Shown piece by piece: positions 35,037 to 43,772 of a stretch of DNA of 64,000 nucleotides. Origin of the DNA: Amycolatopsis sp. NBC_00345. GTDB taxonomy: Bacteria; Actinomycetota; Actinomycetes; Mycobacteriales; Pseudonocardiaceae. The DNA is taken from the NCBI RefSeq assembly GCF_036116635.1, contig NZ_CP107995.1, positions 5,766,001 through 5,830,000 on the forward strand. Direction: 5' to 3'. The position numbers and the translations under genes are program-made. A model generated the notes under the pieces. That model ran no database searches. It had not been told where the DNA came from and saw only the letters and a list, made by a program, of their open reading frames with translations. Each line of letters starts with the position of its first letter. The first letter of the stretch is position 1.

Positions 35037-35229
35037 AGCCGGACTTACCGTGACCGCCAAGCAGTCCACGATGTCCGCCCGCCGGCGAAGATGCCCGGTT
35101 CCGGAGGTCGCGCCCCTGGACGGGCCCGCGCGATCCGAGACGAGCGGGCCGAACCAGGAGGTGCCGCCGCACGAGCAAGTTCTCCCTCTGGTAGTTCCCC
35201 CGCCGCCCTGAGAAAAACCGGAGACGTCA

Positions 35230-36582
35230 ATGTCGCTGTCGTCCGACCAGCCGCTGTCCGTCGAGGACCCCGCCTACCGCCGGGCGGTGCGCAAGTTCTT
35301 CCGCCGCATGATGCCGCTCGTGGTGTTCATGCTGGTGGTCAACCAGATGGACCGGACCAACATCGGGTTCATCCAGTCCCACCTCAAAACCGACCTCGGC
35401 ATCGGCGCGGCCGCGTACGGCCTGGGCGCCGGGCTGTTCTTCGTCGGGTACGCCCTGTTCGAAGTGCCGAGCAACGTCCTGATGGAACGCTTCGGCGCCC
35501 GGGTCTGGCTGACCCGGATCATGATCAGCTGGGGTGTCGTGGTGGCACTGACCGCGTTCACCACGGACGCGAACATGTTCTACCTCCTCCGGTTCCTGCT
35601 CGGCATCGCCGAAGCCGGCTTCTTCCCGGGCGTCATGTACTACTTCACGAAGTGGCTGCCGAACGCCGAACGCGGCCGGGCCACCGCGATCTTCCTCGGC
35701 GGCTCGGCGACGGCGTACATCGTGACCGGGCCGGTCAGCGGTGCGCTGCTGGAGATGCACGGGCTCGGCGGGATCGCGGGCTGGAAGTGGATGTTCCTGC
35801 TGGAAGGCGGCTTCTCCGTCCTGATCGGCATCATCGGCGGCTTCCTGCTGGTGTCCCGGGTCAAGGACGCGAAATGGCTCAGCGCCGAGGAAAAGACGGC
35901 ACTGAGCGCGGCCGTCGAACGGGACGAGCTGGCCCGCCAGAGCACCACGACCGTGAAGACGTCCCGCTGGAAGCTCGCCACCCAGCCGCAGGTGCTCCTG
36001 CTGTGCTGGCTGTTCTTCGCGATGAGCATGACCGGGTACGCCATCACGTTCTGGCTGCCGAGCATCGTGAAGAACATGGGCGACCTGTCCGACTTCCAGG
36101 TCGGGCTGCTCTCGGCCGTCCCGTGGATCGTCGCGATCATCGCGATGTACTCGCTCGCCTGGTTCACCGACCGGACCGGGGTCCGGCGGCCGTGGGTCGC
36201 GGTCGGCCTGGTGCTCGGCGCCGTGGGCACGTTCCTCGCCACGACCGGGTCACCCTGGTTCGCGCTCGTCGCGGTGTGCCTGGCGGCGGCCGGGTTCAAG
36301 TGCGCGGCCTCGGCGTTCTGGCCGATGGCCCAGCACAGCCTCGACTTCAAGGTCGCCGCGGCCGGCATCGCGCTGATCAACTCCATCGGCAACCTCGGCG
36401 GCTTCGTCGGCCCCACCGTGCTGGGCTACTTCGAGGAGGCCACCGGCAAGACCACCGGCGGGCTGTGGGGCCTGTCCGCGGTCTCGGTGATCGCCGCCGT
36501 CACGGTGCTGCTGGTCCGCGCCCGGGACGACGCGGGCACGACGTCGGTCACGAGTCCCGCGGTGCCGCCGGTGGTGCACTGA
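35230..36582 (+). CDS. MFS transporter, anion:cation symporter (ACS) type
   Basis: This 450-aa protein with about 12 membrane helices has NQMDRTNIGFIQSHLKTDLG, GAGLFFVGYALFEVPSNVLM, LGIAEAGFFPGVMYYFTKWL and NAERGRATA, hallmarks of the ACS/phthalate-permease group that takes up organic anions such as hydroxy acids or aromatic acids. A long cytoplasmic loop lies near residue 220. ATG at 35230. It is divergent from the LysR gene. No catabolic enzymes are adjacent, so the substrate is open. Confidence 0.88.
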   Translation: MSLSSDQPLSVEDPAYRRAVRKFFRRMMPLVVFMLVVNQMDRTNIGFIQSHLKTDLGIGAAAYGLGAGLFFVGYALFEVPSNVLMERFGARVWLTRIMISWGVVVALTAFTTDANMFYLLRFLLGIAEAGFFPGVMYYFTKWLPNAERGRATAIFLGGSATAYIVTGPVSGALLEMHGLGGIAGWKWMFLLEGGFSVLIGIIGGFLLVSRVKDAKWLSAEEKTALSAAVERDELARQSTTTVKTSRWKLATQPQVLLLCWLFFAMSMTGYAITFWLPSIVKNMGDLSDFQVGLLSAVPWIVAIIAMYSLAWFTDRTGVRRPWVAVGLVLGAVGTFLATTGSPWFALVAVCLAAAGFKCAASAFWPMAQHSLDFKVAAAGIALINSIGNLGGFVGPTVLGYFEEATGKTTGGLWGLSAVSVIAAVTVLLVRARDDAGTTSVTSPAVPPVVH

Positions 36583-36688
36583 CCCGGCCCAGGGGACGCC
36601 TACCATGACGGCGGTCCCCTGAAGCCCGGCCGGGAACCCCGCGAGCGGACCCCGTGAACGTGCCCGGCCCCTGCGGCTAAGAACAGAC

Positions 36689-37285
36689 GTGAGAACCATG
36701 ATCGAGGAGCCGGCCGGCGACGGGCTGGCCACCTGGGACGGATCCGCCCGCCCGGACCTGTCGGGTGCTTCGCCGGGCCGGGATTTCGAAGAGCTGTTCA
36801 TGCGGCACGCCGGGGAGCTGTACCGCTACCTGTCGAGATGGGTCGGGCCGGCGGCCGACGACCTGGTCGCCGACACCTTCGTGGCCGCGCTGAAGAGCCG
36901 GATGACCTACGACCCGGAGCGGGCCACCGCGCGCGCTTGGCTGTTCGGGATCTCCACCAACCTGCTGCGCACGCACTTGCGAAGCAGAAGCCGGGAGAAC
37001 ACCGCGACGGACCGGCTGGTGTCGTTCATGGTCACCGAGGTCGAAAGCCACGAGCGGCGGGTGGTGGAGCAGATCGACGCGGAGGACGACGTGCGCGCGC
37101 TCGCCACCGCGGTTTCGGCGCTCAGCCAGGACGACCGGGACGTGCTCCTGCTGACCTCGTGGGCCCGGCTCGATTCGAACGAAGTCGCCGCGGCACTGGA
37201 GATCCCGGTCGGCACCGTGCGTTCACGGCTGCACCGGGTCCGCCGTTCGCTGCGCATCCGGAGTGGCTGGGGGACCGGCCGATGA
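36689..37285 (+). CDS. ECF-type RNA polymerase sigma factor
   Basis: This 198-aa protein has region 2 in about 35-100 (FEELFMRHAGELYRYLSRWV, DDLVADTFVAALK, ARAWLFGISTNLLRTHLR) and region 4 in about 135-190 (LSQDDRDVLLLTSWARLDSN, EVAAALEIPVGTVRSRLHRV). It directs transcription to a specific promoter set. GTG at 36689 or ATG at 36698 are both possible starts. Its stop overlaps the start of the next gene (ATGA), so the two are translationally coupled. Confidence 0.88.
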   Translation: MRTMIEEPAGDGLATWDGSARPDLSGASPGRDFEELFMRHAGELYRYLSRWVGPAADDLVADTFVAALKSRMTYDPERATARAWLFGISTNLLRTHLRSRSRENTATDRLVSFMVTEVESHERRVVEQIDAEDDVRALATAVSALSQDDRDVLLLTSWARLDSNEVAAALEIPVGTVRSRLHRVRRSLRIRSGWGTGR

Positions 37286-38418
37286 CCGAAGAAGGAGCAC
37301 GTGTGCACTCGATCCTGACCGACGACGGACTCGACGCGTCGCTGGCGGCGCTCTGCCCGGAACTGCCGTTCACCGACGACGTCCGGGCCCGGATCCGCGC
37401 GCGGGCCGGGCTGCCGGTGCAGGAGGAGCCGGAGGCTCAGCGGGCCAGGCCGCGTAAGCGCTGGTTCGCCGTTGCGGCGGCCGCGGCCGTCATCGCGGTG
37501 GCGGGGCTGGCGGTCAAGCCGCTGCTCGGTGACGACTTCGTGCCGGCCGCGAGTGCCGCCGCCGCGCAGGATCTCGAACACGCCGCGACGACGGCCGAAG
37601 GCGATCCGGACCTCGTGCCGGGACCGGGCGAGTACCTGTACGTCGGCGTCCGGGACGCGAGCCTGAGCAGCGCGTTCACCTACACCGGCAAGCCACTGAC
37701 CGCCATTGTCGACACGTCGACCCAGGTGTGGATCCCCGCGGACCGGCAGCAGGAGTGGATGCGGCGGAGCAAGACGGACGAGCCGAAGCGGTGGCTGGTC
37801 GGCTCGGCGGACCTCGCCCGGCGCGAAGGCGACAACGGGATGCTGGACCCGAAGACGTTCGCGCCGAGCGAGGTCCGCGCGGCCTGCGGCGACTTCCCCG
37901 GGTGGAACGGGGAGGCCGGCGCCACCGGGCCGGCCGTGGCGACCGAGATCGGCCCGGGCTGCGACGGGGACTCCGGCGACTGGGGCCATGTGACGCCGGG
38001 GTTCCTGGCCGGCCTGCCCACCGACCCGCAGCGGCTCTACGACCGGATGCTCGCCGACATCGGGTCGCACGATCCGAGCCAGGTGCTCGGCCTCGCCACC
38101 GCCGTGCTGCGTTCGGGCCAGGCCGACCGTGAGCTGCGCACGAGCCTGTACCGGGCGCTCATGCTCGTGCCCGGCCTGGACATCACCGACGGCGAGGCGA
38201 ACCTCGCCGGGCAGACCGGCGTCGGGCTCGGCGTCGTCCAGGGCACCCTGCGCAGCGAGATCGTGCTCGACCCCGCGACCGGCCGGTACCTGGGTGACCG
38301 CGAGGTCCTCCAGACGCCGGGAACCGGGGTGTGGCAAGGACTTCCGGCGGGCACGGTGGTCAGCTCGTCGGCGGTGACCACCGCGGTCGTGCGGGGCCTC
38401 GGCTCCGGGCCCCGATGA
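37282..38418 (+). CDS. CU044_5270-family membrane-anchored protein, probable sigma-factor partner
   Basis: This 378-aa protein has about 60 cytoplasmic residues (SLAALCPELPFTDDVRARIR), one membrane helix (WFAVAAAAAVIAVAGLAVKP) and a large outside domain (PGPGEYLYVGVRD; QVWIPADRQQEW; LPTDPQRLYDRMLADI). This layout is the CU044_5270 family, commonly encoded directly after an ECF sigma gene in actinobacteria. An anti-sigma role is suggested by context and topology, but no zinc-binding anti-sigma motif is present. Confidence 0.8.
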   Translation: MTEEGARVHSILTDDGLDASLAALCPELPFTDDVRARIRARAGLPVQEEPEAQRARPRKRWFAVAAAAAVIAVAGLAVKPLLGDDFVPAASAAAAQDLEHAATTAEGDPDLVPGPGEYLYVGVRDASLSSAFTYTGKPLTAIVDTSTQVWIPADRQQEWMRRSKTDEPKRWLVGSADLARREGDNGMLDPKTFAPSEVRAACGDFPGWNGEAGATGPAVATEIGPGCDGDSGDWGHVTPGFLAGLPTDPQRLYDRMLADIGSHDPSQVLGLATAVLRSGQADRELRTSLYRALMLVPGLDITDGEANLAGQTGVGLGVVQGTLRSEIVLDPATGRYLGDREVLQTPGTGVWQGLPAGTVVSSSAVTTAVVRGLGSGPR

Positions 38419-38431
38419 CGCGGACCCGGGC

Positions 38432-38719
38432 GTGATGCGACGGCACGAGCGCCGGCAGCTCAGGGAGATCGAACGGGCCCTCCTGGCCACGGACCACGCC
38501 TGGGCGCGGTCCGTGTTCGGGGAGCTGTCCGGGCCGGAGCGGCGACGGCGGACCGCGGCGCGGGTGACGGCCGACCTGGCCGCGGTCACCGTGCTGGCGA
38601 TCGGCGCGTTCACGGTGTCGATGCCGACGCTGTTCGCCGGGACAGTACTGGCCAACATCGCGCTGTGTTGCCACCTGGGCGGCGCCACCGGCCGGTCGCC
38701 GATGCCGCCGCCTGCCTAG
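38432..38719 (+). CDS. DUF3040-like small membrane protein
   Basis: This 95-aa protein has a charged start (RRHERRQLREIERALLATD) characteristic of DUF3040 proteins, followed by two hydrophobic helices. It starts with GTG at 38432, 13 bp after the CU044_5270 stop, and probably completes the sigma operon. Function unknown. Confidence 0.65.
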   Translation: MMRRHERRQLREIERALLATDHAWARSVFGELSGPERRRRTAARVTADLAAVTVLAIGAFTVSMPTLFAGTVLANIALCCHLGGATGRSPMPPPA

Positions 38720-38725
38720 GCCAAC

Positions 38726-38777
38726 GGCCGCCGGTTCCCGTTCCCTTGACGGGACCCGGCGGCCTGCCGTATTTTTA
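38726..38777 (+). terminator. Rho-independent terminator of the sigma operon
   Basis: Arms 38726-38741 and 38749-38764 form a 16-bp stem with one mismatch and a 7-nt loop. A T-rich ATTTTTA (38771-38777) follows. Confidence 0.7.
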
Positions 38778-38820
38778 GTGAAGTACCTCAATAAGTGGTA
38801 TATCACTAAGTGGTACCTCC
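38775..38820. promoter_or_regulatory. AT-rich operator-like cluster without a gene start
   Basis: The direct repeat AAGTGGTA (38793-38800 and 38808-38815), the near-palindrome AGTGGTATATCACT (38794-38807) and two GTACCTC heptamers lie together in the 3' gap between the sigma operon and MarR. The same GTACCTC half-site forms the palindrome in the MarR/aldo-keto reductase promoter. It looks like the regulatory region of a gene that is no longer there. Confidence 0.45.
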
Positions 38821-38849
38821 GAAGGTTGTACGGGGGAACGGGCGGTCGC

Positions 38850-39287
38850 TCACCCGGCCGCGGCGCGCAGCTTCGCCAACGTCGCCAGGAACGCCGCCCG
38901 CTCGTCGGCCGAAAGGCTCCCGAACACCTGCTCGTACGCGGCCATGAACGGCTTCCGGGAGGCCCGGAACGCGATCCGGCCCGCGTCGGTGATGGTGACC
39001 AGGCTGGCGCGCCGGTCGCCGGGGTCCGGTTGCCGCACCGCCAGTCCGTCGCGCTCCAAAGCGTCAACGGCCTGGGTGGCCGACCGCACCGCGGTGTGCG
39101 AATACGCGGCGAGGTCGGTGACCCGGCTCGGCCCGTGCTCCGCCAGGAGCTTGAGCAGCTTGCTGCGCGCGAGCGGCACGCCGGACTCCGTCATCGCGGT
39201 GTCCATGTACTTCCGCAGGAGGTGGGACAGGATGAAGAACTCGTCCCCGACCTGCTTGATCGCGGCTCGTTCGCTCGAGTTCGGCAT
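38850..39287 (-). CDS. MarR-family transcriptional regulator
   Basis: This 145-aa protein has core helices VPLARSKLLKLLAEHGPSRV, TDLAAYSHTAVRSATQAVDA and wing DPGDRRASLVTITDAG. ATG at 39287 follows AGGAG; the frame extends to 39344 but that part lacks a ribosome site. It is divergent from an aldo/keto reductase gene, with a perfect GAGGTACCTC palindrome between them. Confidence 0.88.
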   Translation of the reverse strand: MPNSSERAAIKQVGDEFFILSHLLRKYMDTAMTESGVPLARSKLLKLLAEHGPSRVTDLAAYSHTAVRSATQAVDALERDGLAVRQPDPGDRRASLVTITDAGRIAFRASRKPFMAAYEQVFGSLSADERAAFLATLAKLRAAAG

Positions 39288-39312
39288 CAGCCCGCTCCTG
39301 CCTGGCGTTGGT

Positions 39313-39322
39313 GAGGTACCTC
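39313..39322. promoter_or_regulatory. GAGGTACCTC palindrome in the MarR/AKR promoter
   Basis: A perfect 10-bp palindrome sits 26 bp upstream of the MarR start and 62 bp upstream of the reductase start, placed for control of both. Half-sites recur at 38781-38820. Confidence 0.5.
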
Positions 39323-39383
39323 CCGAAGAGGATACGGCTCGCACGAGGCCGATCTTCGACGGTCACAGAAAAGGGGATGCGCA

Positions 39384-40448
39384 GTGACGCAGCTGAACAT
39401 GTTCCGCACCTTGGGCCGCTCCGGTCTGCGGGTCAGCCCGGTCACGCTGGGCACGATGATCTTCGGCGACGCCAAGTCCGGCGCCGACGAGGGGACCTCG
39501 GCCGCGATCCTCGACCGGTACCTCGACGCCGGCGGGAACGTCCTGGACACCGCGAACGCCTATCTCGCCGGCCGGTCCGAGGAGGTCATCGGCGCGTACC
39601 TGGCCAAGCGCCCGGGCAAACGGGACCGGCTGGTGCTCGCGAGCAAGTTCGCGGGCAACCTGTTCCCCGGCGACCCCAACGGCGGCGGCGCGGGCCGCAA
39701 GGCGATCCTCGACCAGGTCGAAGCGTCACTGCGCCGGCTGCGCACCGGCTACCTCGACCTGTACTGGCAGCACAACTGGGATCGGCACACCCCGCTCGAG
39801 GAGACGATCTCGACCCTCGACGACCTGGTCCGGGCCGGGAAGATCCGCTACGTCGGGCTGTCCGACACCCCGGCGTGGGCGGTGGCCCGGATGGCGACCA
39901 TCGCGCAGCTGCGGGGCTGGGCGAACGTGGCCGCCATCCAGGTCGAGTACAACCTCCTGCAGCGCACCGTGGAAGGCGAGCTCTGGGGCGTCGCCCGGGA
40001 ACTCGGCCTCGGGGTCACGCCGTGGAGCCCGCTGGCCAGCGGGGTGCTCACCGGGAAGTACACCCGCGAGAACACCTCGCCCGAAGGCTCGGGCCGAACC
40101 TGGCACGCGGCGCGGCGGATGAAGGAGGAGACCTTCGTCGTCCTCGACGTGCTCCGGCGGGTCAGCGACGAGCTGGGGGCCTCCATGGCCGCCGTCGCGC
40201 TGGCCTGGGTCCGCCAGCAGCGCGAGGTGACGTCGACCATCTTCGGCGCCCGCACCGTCGCGCAGCTCGACGCGAACCTCGACTCGCTGGAGGTGGCCAT
40301 CCCGGACGAGCAGCTCGCGGAACTGGACGCGGTCAGCCGGCCACAGCTCGACTTCCCGGCCGATCTCCTGCGGGACGTCGCGCCCCGCTATCAGCAGGCC
40401 GGGGCCACGATCAACGGCGTCGAGTCCAGCGTGTTCAGCACCGACTGA
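39384..40448 (+). CDS. Aldo/keto reductase
   Basis: This 354-aa NADPH-dependent oxidoreductase is a TIM barrel. FRTLGRSGLRVSPVTLGTM is the typical start. Catalytic residues are visible: Asp and Tyr in VLDTANAY, Lys in VLASKF and His in YWQHNWD. The C terminus has the cofactor stretch IFGARTVAQLDANL. GTG at 39384 follows AGGGGA. It is paralogous to the reductase at 56934, and both are divergent from regulators of different families. The substrate carbonyl is unknown. Confidence 0.9.
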   Translation: MTQLNMFRTLGRSGLRVSPVTLGTMIFGDAKSGADEGTSAAILDRYLDAGGNVLDTANAYLAGRSEEVIGAYLAKRPGKRDRLVLASKFAGNLFPGDPNGGGAGRKAILDQVEASLRRLRTGYLDLYWQHNWDRHTPLEETISTLDDLVRAGKIRYVGLSDTPAWAVARMATIAQLRGWANVAAIQVEYNLLQRTVEGELWGVARELGLGVTPWSPLASGVLTGKYTRENTSPEGSGRTWHAARRMKEETFVVLDVLRRVSDELGASMAAVALAWVRQQREVTSTIFGARTVAQLDANLDSLEVAIPDEQLAELDAVSRPQLDFPADLLRDVAPRYQQAGATINGVESSVFSTD

Positions 40449-40460
40449 CCGGGGCCACAC

Positions 40461-43400
40461 TCAGGCGTGCGGGCGGACGAACGGGAACAGCACCGTCTGC
40501 CGGATCGAGGTCCCGGTGAGGAGCATCAGCAGCCGGTCGATGCCGATCCCGAGGCCACCGGTCGGCGGCATGCCGTGTTCCAGCGCCTGCAGGAAGTCCT
40601 CGTCCAGTTCCATCGCCTCGACGTCGCCGCTCGCGGCCAGCAACGACTGAGCCTCCAGCCGGCGGCGCTGTTCGATCGGGTCGGTCAGCTCCGTGTACGC
40701 GGTGCCGACCTCCGAGCCGAACGCGATCAGGTCCCACCGCTCGGCCAGCCGGGGATCCACGCGGTGCTGCCGGGTCAGCGGCGAAACCTCGGTCGGGTAG
40801 TCGGTGTAGAACGTCGGCAGGACCGTGCTCGGCTCGACGAAGTGCTCGTGGGCCTTAAGAACCAGGTCCCCGGCACTGGCGTCCTCGGTGGCTTCGATTC
40901 CCGCTTTGGCGCACAACCGCCGAAGGACGTCCACCGGCGTCGAGGCGTCGACCTGCTCGCCCAACGCGGCGGAAACCGCGTCGTGCACGGAAACCACCGG
41001 CCAGTCACCGGAGATGTCGATCTCGACGAGGTTCCCGTCCGCGTCCGGTCGCCGCACAACCTGGGCGCCGTACGCGGCTTCGGCGGCATACTGGATCAGC
41101 TCGCGGGTCAGCACGCGCATCGAGTTGTAGTCGCCGTACGCCTGGTACGCCTCGAGCATGGTGAACTCGGGGTTGTGTGTGGCGTCCACGCCCTCGTTGC
41201 GGAAGTTCCGGTTCAGCTCGAAAACCCGCTCCACCCCCGCCACACACAGCCGCTTCAGATACAGCTCCGGCGCGATCCGCAGATACATCCGCATGTCATA
41301 CGCATTGATGTGCGTGACGAACGGCCGCGCGTTCGCTCCACCGTGGACAGTCTGCAACATCGGCGTCTCGACCTCGAGATAATCACCCTGATGCAACCGC
41401 TCACGCACCGCCCGGACCACAGTGGACCGCAACCGCAACATCTGCGCCGACTCCGGATTCACCGCCAGGTCGAGATAACGCTGCCGCACCCGCGTCTCCG
41501 GATCCGTCAGCCCCTTCCGCTTGTCCGGCAACGGATGCAGACACTTCGCCGTCACCGTCCACTCATCCACCAGCACCGACAACTCACCACGCCGCGACGT
41601 CACCACCTGACCACTCACACCGACGTGATCACCGAGGTCAATACCACCGCGCCAGCCGGACAGGTCGAGCTCGCGTGCGTCGAGCATCAGCTGCAGCTCG
41701 CCTGAGAAGTCGCGAACCCTGGCGAAGCACAGCCCCCCGAGGTTCCGCAGGGCGATCACCCGGCCCGCGATCCGGACGCGGTGGCCCGTGCGCGAGTCCG
41801 GCGCGAGGCCGCTGAACTTCTTCACCACGTCGCCGAGCACGTCCGCCCGCTCGAAGCCGACCGGGTACGGGTCGATCCCGGCCGCGCGCAGCTTGTCCAG
41901 CTTGGCGATCCGGACACGCACCTGCTCCGGCCGCCGGGCTGCCTTCGAGACGAGCTGGGCGGCGTTCTCGTCGATTTCCTTGGCCTGGGCGACGAACTCG
42001 CCGGACACCGTCTCCAGCCGCAGCGCCCGCCGGGAAGTGCCAGTGGGCAGGAACCCTTCGAGCGCACCGGCCACGATGCTGACCCGCGGCAGTTTCCGCG
42101 CGGAGGAGTAGCAGAGGAACCGGGGCTCCCAATCGGGGCCGTACTTCGCGTTGGACCGGTACAGCGACTCCAGCTGGAAGAACCGCGACGCCCGGCTCAG
42201 GATCGCGCGCCACAACCGCAGCACGGGCCCGGCGCCGATCCGCTCACCCGCGGCGAACACCGCGCGGAACATCGCGAAGTTCAGCGAAATCCGTTGCGCG
42301 CCAAGCTGTTGGCCGGCCGCGACGACCTCCGCGATCAGGTACTCGTTGAGCCCGTTCTCGGCGTCGCGGTCCCGGCGCATCAGGTCGAGCGAAAGCCCGC
42401 GCCGGCCCCACGGCACGAATGAGAGGAGACCGCGCAGCTCGCCACGCGCGTCGTACGCCTCGACCATGACGCTTCGGCCGTCACTGGGATCGCCGAGCCG
42501 GCCCAGCGCCATCGAAAAGCCGCGCTCGGTCTCGTCGCCGCGCCACCGTTGCGCCTGGTTCCGCAGCACCGCCATCTCGCCGGCGGGGATCTCGCTGTGC
42601 CTGCGGACCTGCGCGGTGTAGCCGGCGCGCTCGATCCGTTTGACCGCCTGGCGGACCGAACGCCGGTCCGGCCCGGCGAGGCTGAAGTCGCGGACGTCGA
42701 GCACGGCCTCGTCGCCGATCTCCAGCGCCTTCAACCCCGCCGCGGCGTACACCTTCGCGCCCTGTTCGCTCGCCCCGAGCACGCCCGGGGTCCAGCCGTA
42801 GACCCGCGCTTCGTCGAGCCACGCGCGCACGGCGTCCGGCCACGCCTCGGGGTCGCCGATGGGGTCCGCGCTGGCGACGGTGGTGCCCGCGAGCACGCGG
42901 TAGGTCACGGCGGCCCGGCCGGACGGCGCGAAGACCACGCTCTTGTCCCGGCGGGTGGCGAAGTAGCCGAGGGAGTCGTCTTCGCCGTGTTCGGCGAGCA
43001 GCTTGCGCAGGCGCAGCTCTTCGGCGTCCGTCCTCATGCGACTGGAGCGCACCCCGCGGAAGAAGACGACCAGCGCGGCCACGCCGGCGAACGCCGCCAG
43101 CGCGTCGAGCGTCCCGTCGAGCCAGCCCGGCCCGGCGCCGATCCAGCGCAGCTGGAACAGCCCGCCGGTCGTGTGGTTGGCCACCCACGCGAGCTGGTCC
43201 CCGGTGCCGCGCAGCGTTCCGGGGACCACCTCGGTCACCAGGAAGCCGAGGACGATCACCGCGGCCAGCCCGCCCACCAGCACCGTCAGGCCCCGCCACC
43301 ACGCGCCGCGGGCCAGCCGCGCCGGGAAGACCGGCCGCAACGCCAGGAGGAAACCGATCAGGACGGCCGAGATCACCGTGGCGCCGGCGTTCCAGATCAC

Positions 43401-43772
43401 CTGGCCGGACACGTCCGGATAGTCGTCCACGTCGAGCGCCTCGCCGGGATCGGTGACCAGCACGGTGATCCACAGCAGGGACAGCACCGCGGAACCGACC
43501 TGGAACCAGACCAGCGTGAGCAACGCGGCGCGTTTGCGCGCCCGCAGCGCCGCACCCAGCGCGGCGAGCACCAGCACGATCACCAGCGCGCTCTCGACCG
43601 GCACACCGAGCACCGAGAACAGGGTCACCAGTCGATCGCCGAAGTCACCGCCTCCGTTGAACAGCAACAAGAACAGCGAGGCGACCGCGCCGGCCTGCAC
43701 GACCGTGGCCACCACGCCGCCGGCCCGGTCCTTCCAGCGGCCAGCGGGCTTCGGTTCCGACGCGGGGTTCAC
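40461..43772 (-). CDS. lysX: Bifunctional lysylphosphatidylglycerol synthetase / lysyl-tRNA synthetase LysX
   Basis: This 1103-aa fusion protein has about 7 membrane helices (1-220), an MprF-type acyltransferase domain (about 235-560; FAPSGRAAVTYRVLAGTTVA, RISLNFAMFRAVFAAGER), an OB-fold tRNA-binding domain (VRIAGRVIALRNLGGLCFAR) and a class II LysRS core (RFLDL-like RQRYLDLAVN, FRNEGVDATHNPEFTM motif 2, GLGIGIDRLLMLLTG motif 3). LysX charges lysine to tRNA and transfers it to phosphatidylglycerol, lowering membrane negative charge and protecting against cationic peptides. GTG at 43772 overlaps the TGA of the upstream membrane-protein gene, so the two are coupled. Confidence 0.95.
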   Translation of the reverse strand: MNPASEPKPAGRWKDRAGGVVATVVQAGAVASLFLLLFNGGGDFGDRLVTLFSVLGVPVESALVIVLVLAALGAALRARKRAALLTLVWFQVGSAVLSLLWITVLVTDPGEALDVDDYPDVSGQVIWNAGATVISAVLIGFLLALRPVFPARLARGAWWRGLTVLVGGLAAVIVLGFLVTEVVPGTLRGTGDQLAWVANHTTGGLFQLRWIGAGPGWLDGTLDALAAFAGVAALVVFFRGVRSSRMRTDAEELRLRKLLAEHGEDDSLGYFATRRDKSVVFAPSGRAAVTYRVLAGTTVASADPIGDPEAWPDAVRAWLDEARVYGWTPGVLGASEQGAKVYAAAGLKALEIGDEAVLDVRDFSLAGPDRRSVRQAVKRIERAGYTAQVRRHSEIPAGEMAVLRNQAQRWRGDETERGFSMALGRLGDPSDGRSVMVEAYDARGELRGLLSFVPWGRRGLSLDLMRRDRDAENGLNEYLIAEVVAAGQQLGAQRISLNFAMFRAVFAAGERIGAGPVLRLWRAILSRASRFFQLESLYRSNAKYGPDWEPRFLCYSSARKLPRVSIVAGALEGFLPTGTSRRALRLETVSGEFVAQAKEIDENAAQLVSKAARRPEQVRVRIAKLDKLRAAGIDPYPVGFERADVLGDVVKKFSGLAPDSRTGHRVRIAGRVIALRNLGGLCFARVRDFSGELQLMLDARELDLSGWRGGIDLGDHVGVSGQVVTSRRGELSVLVDEWTVTAKCLHPLPDKRKGLTDPETRVRQRYLDLAVNPESAQMLRLRSTVVRAVRERLHQGDYLEVETPMLQTVHGGANARPFVTHINAYDMRMYLRIAPELYLKRLCVAGVERVFELNRNFRNEGVDATHNPEFTMLEAYQAYGDYNSMRVLTRELIQYAAEAAYGAQVVRRPDADGNLVEIDISGDWPVVSVHDAVSAALGEQVDASTPVDVLRRLCAKAGIEATEDASAGDLVLKAHEHFVEPSTVLPTFYTDYPTEVSPLTRQHRVDPRLAERWDLIAFGSEVGTAYTELTDPIEQRRRLEAQSLLAASGDVEAMELDEDFLQALEHGMPPTGGLGIGIDRLLMLLTGTSIRQTVLFPFVRPHA

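Noticed and set aside
37282..38418. Canonical zinc anti-sigma factor
   Set aside because: No HxxxCxxC motif is present in the cytoplasmic segment; described as CU044_5270-family instead.
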